Shown: positions 46,695 to 54,649 of the stretch, piece after piece
How positions within the stretch are numbered: the stretch's first letter is position 1
How the letters are laid out: the number at the start of each line of letters is the position of its first letter
Origin: ChocPot-Mid sp043804925
GTDB lineage: Bacteria > Bacteroidota > Ignavibacteria > Kapaibacteriales > UBA2268
Length of the DNA: 64,000 nucleotides
Direction of reading: 5' to 3'
Assembly (NCBI GenBank): GCA_043804925.1
Contig: JAZDIP010000069.1
Coordinates: forward strand, 62,001 to 126,000
Made by a program: the position numbers and the translations under genes
The notes under the pieces: model-generated
Told to the model about the DNA's origin: nothing
The model's database searches: none
The model's input: the letters and a program-made list of their open reading frames with translations, nothing else

Positions 46695-46864
46695 ATTTAT
46701 ATTTCCATATCATATTACACAATAATTTCAATACTATCAACTAAATTTGTTAAATTCAGAAAAAATATTTTGCATTTTTTTAACGTTAATATTTTTTAAA
46801 TTTTTTTCAGAAAATCCATATTATTTGTATGGTAACTTTTTTAATAATAAAACGTATATAAAAA

Positions 46865-49045
46865 ATGATTTATAAATTTGAACAAAAATACAAAGAATTT
46901 ATTAAAAATGAATTAAATAGTACCATTCTATTTCTGGTAACCATTGTTATTGTAGTGGTAAAAATTGCCGGAGATTTTATATTTTTTACTCTAAGCGATG
47001 TTTATTCCGACTTTGCCATATCATGGAGAATTGTATTATCAATAGCACTAATAATCTCTTTAATTTTGCTGTTTATTAAAAACTACATGGATTCTTCCGA
47101 TGACATCGAACAAACAAGTACAATTACTTATTTCAAGGAAATAACACGTATAATTTATTTGACATTAGGTATGTTAATACTTAATTATTTCCTCCCGGAA
47201 GAAATAAAGAATTACGGACCTGTTCCCAACTTATGGAGTTTGCTGTATATCGAAATTGTGTCCATATTTTCAACAATAACCGGTCTTATAGCTTTTAGTT
47301 TCCTGTTGAAATGGCTTTGGTTCAGAAAACATAAAAGGACTAAACTGTATTTGAAAATATTGATTTATTCACTATTCATTTTAATTATACTCGAAGCACC
47401 TTTTCATTACTATCATATTTCTACTGAAGAACTTGCAGGAAATTCACTATTGATTCTGATATCGTTATTAATTGTAATTTCCATACTATTAGTTATCTTC
47501 TTAACTACAAAAAAAAATAATTGGATAGCGATTTTACCCAAAAGGAAAAAGCTGAAACTTTTTGTACTATATTTTATTGGAATAATTCTATCAATTATAT
47601 TTATGTTTTCGTCAATGGAATCCGATGGAGAAGGAAAGTTTTCAATGGCTGTCCAGTTTACTTTTGGTACTGATACTTTGCTATTTCTTTCCTATTATTG
47701 TTTAATTCCTTATTTTTTAAAATTAATGTTTTCGACAATTGCCGCTTTGCCGACTACTTCATTAGTCGAAAGGACTACTACCGAACTTAGTTCTCTGACT
47801 TATTTGAACCGGGTTGTTGCCAAGACTATGGATTTTGATAAACTTATTGATACATTAACTGAACTTGCAATTCAAACTTGCAGGGGAATCGGTTCCTGGA
47901 CTGAAATTTACCTGCCAAATGGAGAAATACAAATTGCATCAACCCAATATCTTTCGGGAGACAATATCAAATCACTTGACTTAAATAACAATTTACATGT
48001 GTACTTACAGACTTTGAAGAGAGCGGAATTGGTACAATCCGTCGAAGAACATAAGGTTTATGCGTTACTTAACTGGAAAGCATTGCCTTTAACAAAATCT
48101 ATTATCACTGTTCCATTATTTGCAGGAGAAGAAAGGGTCGGAACATTACTTGTCTTACATCCCGAGGAATACGGTTTGGAAGAAGATGATTTACGTATTA
48201 TGGAAGCTTTCGGGGATAATATCAACTTAGCCCTTGAAAATGCCAAACTGATAAAGGATTCTCTTGAAAAGGAAAAATACAGAAGAGAACTTGTTTTAGC
48301 AAGGGAAATGGAGGAAAAACTTTTACCAAATAAATTACCTGAAATTCCCGGATACTCTCTTGCTGCTTTTACGATACCTGCAAAGGAAGTCGGAGGAGAT
48401 TATTACGATATAGTAAAAATAAAAAATGGGAAAAATTGCATTCTTATTGGTGATGTTTCCGGCAAAGGGATGAGTTCTGCGTTTTATATGGCTCAACTAA
48501 AGGGAGTTGTTTTAGCTTTAGCTCCTGAATCAACAGGTGCGTCAGATTTGCTTTGCAGGATAAATCAAACATTTATCGGTAAAATTGAAAAACAGATGTA
48601 TATTACTCTTTCGGCTTTTGTCATAGACGATGAATCAGGAACGGTTACATTCGCAAGGGCAGGACACATGCCGTTGCTAATAAAAAGATTTATTCATTCT
48701 GATAATCCCGAAACAGGAAAAAATGAAATAGTGCTCCTTAGACCAAACGGAATAGGAATATCTCTCGCAAATAAAAAAATCTTCGATAAATGGCTTGAAG
48801 AAATTACTTTAAAACTTGAATCCGGGGATATATGTGTCCTCTTCACAGACGGCATTAACGAATTGAGAAATGAGCTAAATGAAGAGTTTGGCTATGATTC
48901 TTTGAAACAAATTCTCAAAAAATCAGTATATAATATAAGAGCTGAGGATTTGGTTAAGGATTTAAAGGAAAGTGTATTGAAATATTTGGGTGTTCTTTCG
49001 GCACATGATGATATGACGATTGTAGCAATAGTCAGGGAAAAGTAA
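46865..49045 (+). CDS. Membrane-bound PP2C-type serine phosphatase with GAF domain (RsbU/SpoIIE-like)
   Basis: 726 residues. About eight membrane segments fill residues 15-300. A GAF sensor domain (about 312-460) follows, and then a SpoIIE-type phosphatase domain (about 475-726). Metal-binding motifs are KEVGGDYYDIV, IGDVSGKGMSSAF, FARAGHMPLL and LFTDGINELRNE, with AHDDMTIVAI at the end. The linker EMEEKLLPNKLP is typical of RsbU-like phosphatases. It likely dephosphorylates the STAS protein encoded next. The signal sensed is unknown. Confidence 0.9.
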   Translation: MIYKFEQKYKEFIKNELNSTILFLVTIVIVVVKIAGDFIFFTLSDVYSDFAISWRIVLSIALIISLILLFIKNYMDSSDDIEQTSTITYFKEITRIIYLTLGMLILNYFLPEEIKNYGPVPNLWSLLYIEIVSIFSTITGLIAFSFLLKWLWFRKHKRTKLYLKILIYSLFILIILEAPFHYYHISTEELAGNSLLILISLLIVISILLVIFLTTKKNNWIAILPKRKKLKLFVLYFIGIILSIIFMFSSMESDGEGKFSMAVQFTFGTDTLLFLSYYCLIPYFLKLMFSTIAALPTTSLVERTTTELSSLTYLNRVVAKTMDFDKLIDTLTELAIQTCRGIGSWTEIYLPNGEIQIASTQYLSGDNIKSLDLNNNLHVYLQTLKRAELVQSVEEHKVYALLNWKALPLTKSIITVPLFAGEERVGTLLVLHPEEYGLEEDDLRIMEAFGDNINLALENAKLIKDSLEKEKYRRELVLAREMEEKLLPNKLPEIPGYSLAAFTIPAKEVGGDYYDIVKIKNGKNCILIGDVSGKGMSSAFYMAQLKGVVLALAPESTGASDLLCRINQTFIGKIEKQMYITLSAFVIDDESGTVTFARAGHMPLLIKRFIHSDNPETGKNEIVLLRPNGIGISLANKKIFDKWLEEITLKLESGDICVLFTDGINELRNELNEEFGYDSLKQILKKSVYNIRAEDLVKDLKESVLKYLGVLSAHDDMTIVAIVREK

Positions 49046-49122
49046 CATATTAAAAAATTTACTATTTTTGAACTTATAAATATCATCATGAACGAATAAG
49101 AAATATTGAGAGGGAAATTAAA

Positions 49123-49500
49123 ATGAACGATACAAACAAATTCGGAATAATAGTAAAAGCAGACAACGGCGTTGTTAAGCTTTACCTCAGCGGCTATCTC
49201 GATGCACATACTGCAACACAACTCGAAACCGCCATTAGCCAAATTATCGGCGAAGGAAAGATTTATATACTCGTTAATTTTAAAAATCTCGATTATATCA
49301 GTAGTGCAGGACTTGGTGTCTTTATGGCTTTCGTCGAAGAAATAAGGGATAATAACGGAGATATAAAACTATGTGAAATGACTCCAAAAGTATTTCAGGT
49401 TTTTGACCTCTTAGGTTTTCCCATACTTTTTGATATTCTCGACACAGATGAACAGGTTTTGGAAAAATTCAGAAATGGTGATTTGAAAAAAAATGATTGA
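49123..49500 (+). CDS. STAS-domain anti-sigma factor antagonist
   Basis: 125 residues, single STAS domain (GVVKLYLSGYLDAHTATQLE... NLDYISSAGLGVFMAF). Serines 60-61 lie at the switch where the family is phosphorylated, although alignment to SpoIIAA puts Ala62 at its phosphoserine, so the site is uncertain. The C-terminal helix VFDLLGFPILFDI is typical. Strong GAGGG ribosome site. It overlaps the kinase gene by 8 bases. Confidence 0.88.
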   Translation: MNDTNKFGIIVKADNGVVKLYLSGYLDAHTATQLETAISQIIGEGKIYILVNFKNLDYISSAGLGVFMAFVEEIRDNNGDIKLCEMTPKVFQVFDLLGFPILFDILDTDEQVLEKFRNGDLKKND

Positions 49501-49918
49501 CACGGAATATATTGGTGCAAGCTGTGAATTGGTAGAGTTGCAAAAAATCAGGAACTTTATCGAAAAAAAAGCTTTGGAATACGGATTAAGCGAAAAATCT
49601 GCAGGTCAGGTTGCCTTAGCTGTTGATGAGGCATGTACTAATTTAATCGAGCATGCATTTCACCATGATAAAAATAGGGAAATATGTATCTCTACAGAAA
49701 AATCAGGTGATAAAATGATTGTAAGTATCTTTGATGATTCCTCTCCATTTAATCCGCTCGATGTCGAAAAGCCTAATATGGATATCTATTTCAAGGAATT
49801 AAAAAGAGGTGGTTTGGGCATTCATCTTATGCGGTCAGTAATGGACGAAATCGAATACTATCCCTCAAAACAAAACGGTTCGCAAAATGTCCTGAAACTA
49901 ATTAAAAAAATTAATTGA
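49493..49918 (+). CDS. Anti-sigma factor kinase (RsbW-like GHKL ATPase)
   Basis: 141 residues. N box VDEACTNLIEHAF, G1 box SIFDDSSPFNP, G2 box GGLGIHLMRSVMDEI. Such proteins hold a sigma factor inactive and phosphorylate the STAS partner. With the two upstream genes it makes a partner-switching module. No sigma factor gene is nearby, so the final target could lie elsewhere or be something other than a sigma factor. Confidence 0.88.
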   Translation: MIDTEYIGASCELVELQKIRNFIEKKALEYGLSEKSAGQVALAVDEACTNLIEHAFHHDKNREICISTEKSGDKMIVSIFDDSSPFNPLDVEKPNMDIYFKELKRGGLGIHLMRSVMDEIEYYPSKQNGSQNVLKLIKKIN

Positions 49919-49921
49919 TAA

Positions 49922-50434
49922 CTATTTGCTTTCAACTAAAACTTCCGCAGGATTTTTAAAATGCTGGAAATTAGTAAGAACAAACTTCCATTCACCATCA
50001 ACTTTTTTGCAAACGGCTGTTAACCTCGAGTCAAGTTCCAATTCTATTTCCTGCATTTCATTATATTCGTCAGGTAAACTTACCTCGATTTTGCTGTAAA
50101 CATCAGCTGAGAGCCAGGAAACATCCTGATGAATGTTAATAATGGGATTGCGGTATTCATATTTAATCATTGTCCAGTTCTGGCTTAGGTCGCTTTTGTA
50201 TATGTTTCTGATAGCATCCCACCCCCTACCGATAAAGTTCCGTTCAGTACCCAAAGCAATAACCGATGAATCGTTAAGGTATGTGCTCATAATGCAATCG
50301 AGATTTTTACTGCGGTAACATTCGGCATTGTGATAGAGTAAGTCTATAATCTTTGCTTTGTCTTCTTCCGTAGAATCGGAGCAGGAGAAGAAAAAGATTG
50401 ATGGAAGTAATAACAGTACAAATAAATTTTTCAT
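49922..50434 (-). CDS. Lipoprotein with a SnoaL/DUF4440-like domain
   Basis: 170 residues. Lipobox SIFFFSC puts the lipidated Cys at residue 18. The rest matches the cone-shaped NTF2-like fold: DLLYHNAECYRSKNLDCIMSTY, WDAIRNIYKSDL, SRLTAVCKKVDGEWKFVLTNFQH. No catalytic residues are clear. It ends 3 bases from the stop of the anti-sigma kinase on the other strand, so the two are convergent. Confidence 0.7.
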   Translation of the reverse strand: MKNLFVLLLLPSIFFFSCSDSTEEDKAKIIDLLYHNAECYRSKNLDCIMSTYLNDSSVIALGTERNFIGRGWDAIRNIYKSDLSQNWTMIKYEYRNPIINIHQDVSWLSADVYSKIEVSLPDEYNEMQEIELELDSRLTAVCKKVDGEWKFVLTNFQHFKNPAEVLVESK

Positions 50435-50444
50435 TTTCAGATAC

Positions 50445-50618
50445 CTACGACAATTTCTTAATTATTGATTTTGCAAGATTTTCATTTATTTCATTATGTC
50501 TGGGAATCGGTTGGCACACACCTGAATGCTTGTTTTGATACCAATCATGTTTGCCACCGTGCCTGATTAATACACAACCCAAAGTATTAAGGATTTTTAT
50601 TAAATCTTTCCTTTTCAT
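50445..50618 (-). CDS. hicA: HicA-type mRNA interferase toxin
   Basis: A 57-residue gene missed by most length cut-offs. MKRKDLIKILNTLG starts the double-stranded-RNA-binding-like fold, RHGGKHDWY holds the catalytic histidine, and PRHNEINENLAKSIIKKL ends it. All family residues are present. Its ATG overlaps the hicB stop (ATGA), so the pair is translationally coupled with the antitoxin first. Confidence 0.9.
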   Translation of the reverse strand: MKRKDLIKILNTLGCVLIRHGGKHDWYQNKHSGVCQPIPRHNEINENLAKSIIKKLS

Positions 50619-50806
50619 GTAAGTTCAAGCGTCATGCTTTTACGTAAACCTGGAATTTTTTCATTTAAAATATCATGATATATATCTTTAAGGTTCTCAA
50701 TCAACTCATCAATATTAGAACCTTGCGTTACATATTCAGGGTATTCGTTAATATAACCCAGCCAAAAGTTAGTGTCTTGCCAATATGTTATTTCTTTACG
50801 ATTCAT
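50615..50806 (-). CDS. hicB: HicB-type antitoxin
   Basis: 63 residues. YWQDTNFWLGYINEYPEYVTQG is the partial RNase H-like fold of HicB, followed by a helical segment (IDELIENLKDIYHDILNE). It lacks a separate DNA-binding domain, so repression may need the short tail or the partner. It partners with hicA downstream. Confidence 0.85.
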   Translation of the reverse strand: MNRKEITYWQDTNFWLGYINEYPEYVTQGSNIDELIENLKDIYHDILNEKIPGLRKSMTLELT

Positions 50807-50882
50807 TGAATTATCCCAAATTATTTTTTTATATTATACGAAATTACAACATTTTGAGTGTTTAAAAAATTGCAATGTGTCA

Positions 50883-52145
50883 CTATATTTTAACAATTTT
50901 CGCATTGAAGGAAAAATTGCCTGATATAATACGTAATGTATAAGTTCCAATAGGGATATCTTCTATATTAACATTGTATAGATGATGACCTACCGATAAA
51001 TATTGATTATCAATAGTTTTAACAACATTACCCAATAAATCAACTATATCAATCATAGTATTGTTATTTTGAATTAAATCGAACTCAAGATTAAAAGAAT
51101 CCATGGTAGGATTTGGGTAAGTTATTGTTGTTTGAATTATGTTTTCAGGAACAGAATTATACCAATTGTATGTAAAGTGCAAAACTAATACTGGTCCTAC
51201 ACTACCTGCAACATATTTACCATTTGGTGAAAATGCCACAGTATGATAAGTGCCCATGTTGTAAAAATAAACTTCTTCTTTTGTTTCTAAACTATAAATA
51301 ATAATTTTCCCTAAACTCCTATATGTAACAGCTAAATAATTATCGTCAGGTGAAAAGGCGATGTCATGTTGGTCAGTATATGTGCATGGAATATCAAATA
51401 ATTTAGTCAAATCATTTACTGAATAAAACTCTAATTTATTATCAGAATTCGGATATGCAAAGAATTTTGTCCTGTCATTCGATAGAATTGTCTGATTATT
51501 ATGAAAATTTTGATTAAATAAGATATTTTTTGTTAATATATCAACTTTTAGAATATGGATTGATAAAATTTGGTCGGGTCTGCCTACGTTTTTATATTTT
51601 GAATAAGTAAAAAGAATCTGACCATCATTTTCAATGAAATATGATTTTCCAGTAAAGAATCTTTCCCATCCTTCCAATCCGTCTGTTACTAATATTTCGT
51701 CTATCTTTTCCCCGGTTTCTATATCCCAAATACCTACACCTGCCTTGTTTGCGTAAGATGCTAATAACTTGTTGCCATCTTTACTAAATGAAATTTGTCC
51801 AATATCATACTCACTAAACTCAATATCTGTTCTTTTTTGCTTCGATTCGATATCAAATACTACGATTTGATTATTGTACAAACCAAAAATAAATTTACCG
51901 TCAGGACTAAATTTAGATGCTATTATAGAATTAATGCTATACAATTCATCGCCGGTTATTAAATCACGTACTATAGCATTGCCGTCATCATTTGTAACGA
52001 TATACTTTGAATCAGATGAAATGTCAATATGCTTGACATTATGTGTCCAGCGCATCCAAACGGTGTCAATGTCGTTTGCTTTCGCCCGCTCCAGCCCTGC
52101 GAGGGCGAGCAGGAAGAGAGCCGTAAGAAAAAGTTTTGTTTTCAT
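50883..52145 (-). CDS. Secreted WD40-like beta-propeller protein with T9SS tail
   Basis: 420 residues. Signal peptide about 1-23 (MKTKLFLTALFLLALAGLERAKA, given here as its ends MKTKLFL and RAKA). Residues 30-330 hold about seven weak blades with D-x-x-G/S-K-x-L/I-V patterns (SSDSKYIVTNDDGNAIV, SKDGNKLLASYANK, FSPDDNYLAVTYRS, FSPNGKYVAGSVG). Residues 340-420 (TYPNPTMDSFNLEFDL... IPIGTYTLRI) are a type A sorting domain. It is expected to act as a surface binding protein. Confidence 0.85.
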   Translation of the reverse strand: MKTKLFLTALFLLALAGLERAKANDIDTVWMRWTHNVKHIDISSDSKYIVTNDDGNAIVRDLITGDELYSINSIIASKFSPDGKFIFGLYNNQIVVFDIESKQKRTDIEFSEYDIGQISFSKDGNKLLASYANKAGVGIWDIETGEKIDEILVTDGLEGWERFFTGKSYFIENDGQILFTYSKYKNVGRPDQILSIHILKVDILTKNILFNQNFHNNQTILSNDRTKFFAYPNSDNKLEFYSVNDLTKLFDIPCTYTDQHDIAFSPDDNYLAVTYRSLGKIIIYSLETKEEVYFYNMGTYHTVAFSPNGKYVAGSVGPVLVLHFTYNWYNSVPENIIQTTITYPNPTMDSFNLEFDLIQNNNTMIDIVDLLGNVVKTIDNQYLSVGHHLYNVNIEDIPIGTYTLRIISGNFSFNAKIVKI

Positions 52146-52155
52146 GATATATCCC

Positions 52156-52545
52156 TTAAATATTAAAAGGATTGATTAACTTAAGTTTTTTGATTTTAGT
52201 AAAATCTTTTTCGTTTCTTGTCAATAATGTAAAATTATTCTCAATGGCTGTAGCAGCTAATATGGCATCGGGAATTTTAACTTGATATACCTTCTTGATT
52301 TGTATGATTGCTTCAATTATTTCATCATTTACAGGTAAAACATGGGCAAGGGATAGAAAATCCCTTAACATGTTCTCATCATTTTTTGTAAGTTTCGGAT
52401 ATGACAACAGTTCAATTTTTGTTATTAGCGAAATATTGAAAGATACATTTATTACTTTTTGCACATAGGTTTTGATTTTACCTTTGAAAGCATTAGCTAA
52501 AAAGTAAATAAGAATATTCGTGTCAATTAAGAATTTGTTTGCCAT
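52156..52545 (-). CDS. VapC-like PIN-domain toxin
   Basis: 129 residues with FLIDTNILIYFL at the start, KIELLSYP in the middle and IPDAILAATAI plus TRNEKDF at the end, the acidic residues of the PIN metal site. Unlike the pair at 9 kb the toxin here is not close kin. Its start lies inside the end of the antitoxin gene (19-base overlap). Confidence 0.85.
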   Translation of the reverse strand: MANKFLIDTNILIYFLANAFKGKIKTYVQKVINVSFNISLITKIELLSYPKLTKNDENMLRDFLSLAHVLPVNDEIIEAIIQIKKVYQVKIPDAILAATAIENNFTLLTRNEKDFTKIKKLKLINPFNI

Positions 52546-52757
52546 TCGAGTCTTTGACTTTCGATATTTTCAAGGAAATCATTAATATCCAAGTGTGATA
52601 ATTTTCCTACAAAATCTTTTGCATTTAATGGTTTTTGCTCTGATATTTCTCTCTTAGGAATAATAAAAATATCAACCTCCCTATTCAACATCGAATTTGG
52701 TAGGTCAATGATAAGCTGTTCACTTATGATTTTCCTATTTATATACATAGGTAACAT
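52527..52757 (-). CDS. VapB-like antitoxin
   Basis: I start at ATG 52757 because GAGGG is six bases before it; a TTG at 52769 is also open. 76 residues with an AbrB/DUF2281-like N-terminus (INRKIISEQLIIDLPNSM) and an acidic tail (HLDINDFLENIESQRLEWQ) suited to bind the PIN toxin. It forms the second vapBC pair of the window. Confidence 0.7.
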   Translation of the reverse strand: MLPMYINRKIISEQLIIDLPNSMLNREVDIFIIPKREISEQKPLNAKDFVGKLSHLDINDFLENIESQRLEWQTNS

Positions 52758-52917
52758 ATTTTCCCTCAATAGTTATAGTTAAGCAAAATTACAATATCTA
52801 AACGAAATATTGAAATAAAATTGTGTTTAATATTTTATTTAATAAATAATTTTCGTTTTCATTATCTTTAATTTTATAAAAAAACGTACGATTTTTAACT
52901 TAATTAAACTTATTAAA

Positions 52918-54045
52918 CTATAATTTATCTGCAATCGCCTGTGCGATTTCATAGGTTTTGTTCGAACCACCCATGTCATAGGTCCTGACTTTGCCTTCTT
53001 TGATAACTTCGGCAGTTGCTTTTTCCAAACGTTCAGCCATTTCGTTTTCACCAAGCCAATCGAGCATCATCTTTGCGGCTAAAATTGTTGCAATCGGATT
53101 TACTTTATATTGACCGAAATACTTTGGAGCTGAACCGTGTGTCGGTTCGAATACTGCAAGATTCTCCCCTATGTTACCTGAACAACCAAAGCCCAAACCG
53201 CCGACCATTTGAGCACATAAATCGGAAACAATATCACCATAAAGATTTGGAGCTACCAAAACATCATAATTCATTGGATTCTTTAAAAGCCACATTGTCA
53301 TTGCATCAACATTAGCATCGTCAGTTTGAATTGTAGGATAATCCTTTGCGACTTCCTTGTAAGTTTCGAAGAAAAGACCGTCAGTAGCTCTCACAACATT
53401 TGCCTTATGAACAACAGTAACTTTTTTACGGTTGTGTTTAACTGCAAAATCGAACGCAGCCCTGATTATTCTCTCACATCCAACTTTAGTATTAATCTTG
53501 CAGGATATGGAATAATCCTCACCATTCAGTTCCTTGAATTTTGTGAATGGAGGAGATAGCTTAGTAAGTACATCAGAAAGTTCTTTTGGAACAGTGTTGA
53601 ATTCAACACCTGAGTATAAATCTTCGGTATTTTCACGAAACATTACAATATCAATATCATCCCTGAAATTTAATGGATTTCCGGGATATGCCTTTGTTGG
53701 TCTCAGACATGTATATAAGTCAAAAACCTGTCTCATCCTGACTATTGGTGAACGATATACGAGTCCTGTACCTTTTAATTCTGGAATCAATTCAGCTTCT
53801 GCCGCTTTAACAGGTTTGGAAGTAATCGCACCGAACATTGCCGCATCAACATTGTTTAGCAAATCAATTGTTCTTTGAGGGAATGCATCGCCTTCCGTGC
53901 ACCAGAAGTCCCAGCCAATATCACCATGTATATATTCTGCATCCAGATTTAATTTGTCAAGTACGATTTTTACTGCTTCAAGTACTTCTATACCTATGCC
54001 GTCACCGGGTAACCAGCCGATTTTGTAATGTTTGTTATTTGCCAT
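52918..54045 (-). CDS. Isocitrate/isopropylmalate-family dehydrogenase
   Basis: 375 residues from ATG 54045, which has AGGAG at a good distance; an upstream frame would add 19 residues without family match. The N-terminus is WLPGDGIGIEV, RENTEDLYSGVEF is the substrate loop and NLYGDIVSDLCAQMVGG is the metal-binding block. FEPTHGSAPKY completes the family set. The loop RENTEDLY resembles NAD-dependent isocitrate or homoisocitrate dehydrogenases more than LeuB (which usually has RELTGGIYFG here). Oxidative decarboxylation of isocitrate in the TCA cycle is my first guess. No leu genes lie nearby. Confidence 0.85.
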   Translation of the reverse strand: MANNKHYKIGWLPGDGIGIEVLEAVKIVLDKLNLDAEYIHGDIGWDFWCTEGDAFPQRTIDLLNNVDAAMFGAITSKPVKAAEAELIPELKGTGLVYRSPIVRMRQVFDLYTCLRPTKAYPGNPLNFRDDIDIVMFRENTEDLYSGVEFNTVPKELSDVLTKLSPPFTKFKELNGEDYSISCKINTKVGCERIIRAAFDFAVKHNRKKVTVVHKANVVRATDGLFFETYKEVAKDYPTIQTDDANVDAMTMWLLKNPMNYDVLVAPNLYGDIVSDLCAQMVGGLGFGCSGNIGENLAVFEPTHGSAPKYFGQYKVNPIATILAAKMMLDWLGENEMAERLEKATAEVIKEGKVRTYDMGGSNKTYEIAQAIADKL

Positions 54046-54148
54046 AAACACACTCCTATAAAAATTGCTAATAAATTGTTTTTTAAAAATGCAATATAGC
54101 AAAAATTAACATTTTTCTCATTGAAAATTGTAATAGTTAGATAGCAAT

Positions 54149-54197
54149 GAACAGAAATAGGGAAAAGGAAGAAGGGAAAAGGGAAAAGGGAGAAGGG
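54149..54197 (-). repeat. GGGAAAA-type purine-rich tandem repeat upstream of the dehydrogenase
   Basis: On the plus strand GGGAAAAGG, GAAGGGAAAAGGG and GGAGAAGGG repeat a 7-base unit about six times. The block is followed by GAACCGTGAACCG/GAGAACCG repeats (about 54204-54233). Sits 100 bases before the start of the dehydrogenase gene on the minus strand. No gene is seen between 54046 and 54649. Confidence 0.6.
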
Positions 54198-54235
54198 ATT
54201 TTGTGAACCGTGAACCGAAAACTGAGAACCGAAAA

Positions 54236-54513
54236 TATATCCCGCAGGGATAAAGAAAAATTCTGTCAAATCATTTTAATCAATTAAATCAGTGGTTCAG
54301 ACATTTGCGGCTTTGCTTTCCTTGCAGCTTTGCGTAAAATAGTTTATTCCCAGCGGAAAAAAATAATGCGGTTCACATTTTTACCATAGTTTAATCCCGC
54401 CGGGATAAAGACCGCTTGTGTATTGCAGTGTTACCATAGTTTAATCCCGTTGGGATAAGGAATGCTCCATATCTTTCTGTGTTACTAATATATAATCCCT
54501 GTCGGGATAAATC
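54236..54513 (+). repeat. Cluster of AATCCCG-CGGGAT palindromic repeats
   Basis: Copies of TTACCATAGTTTAATCCCG-CGGGATAAA lie at 54381-54409 and 54431-54458, with a degenerate one at about 54479-54511 and a stub at 54236-54256. Before them are GGTTCAGACATTTGC and CTTGCAGCTTTGCG. This matches, in inverted order, the block at 27569-27740. Confidence 0.78.
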
Positions 54514-54649
54514 ATCATAATTTTATGGAAATAAGGTAATAAGGTCTGTATCAAGAGGGTATTAAAATGTTACTAAGGTTGAAATGATTAAATAAGGTTT
54601 TTAATTGAGACTATTCAATCAAATTATCCTTATAAAACTTAGTTACCTT

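Noticed and set aside
53016..54047. Plus-strand frames over the dehydrogenase
   Set aside because: Antisense to a well-conserved enzyme; no motif or start signal.
54046..54102. N-terminal extension of the dehydrogenase (MLYCIFKK...)
   Set aside because: ATG 54045 has a good AGGAG site and starts just before the family's conserved WLPGDGIG; the extension has no match.
54236..54513. CRISPR array or tandem origin repeats
   Set aside because: The repeated unit is palindromic, degenerate and unevenly spaced; the same modules occur singly at 27.6 kb. No DnaA-box series was seen.
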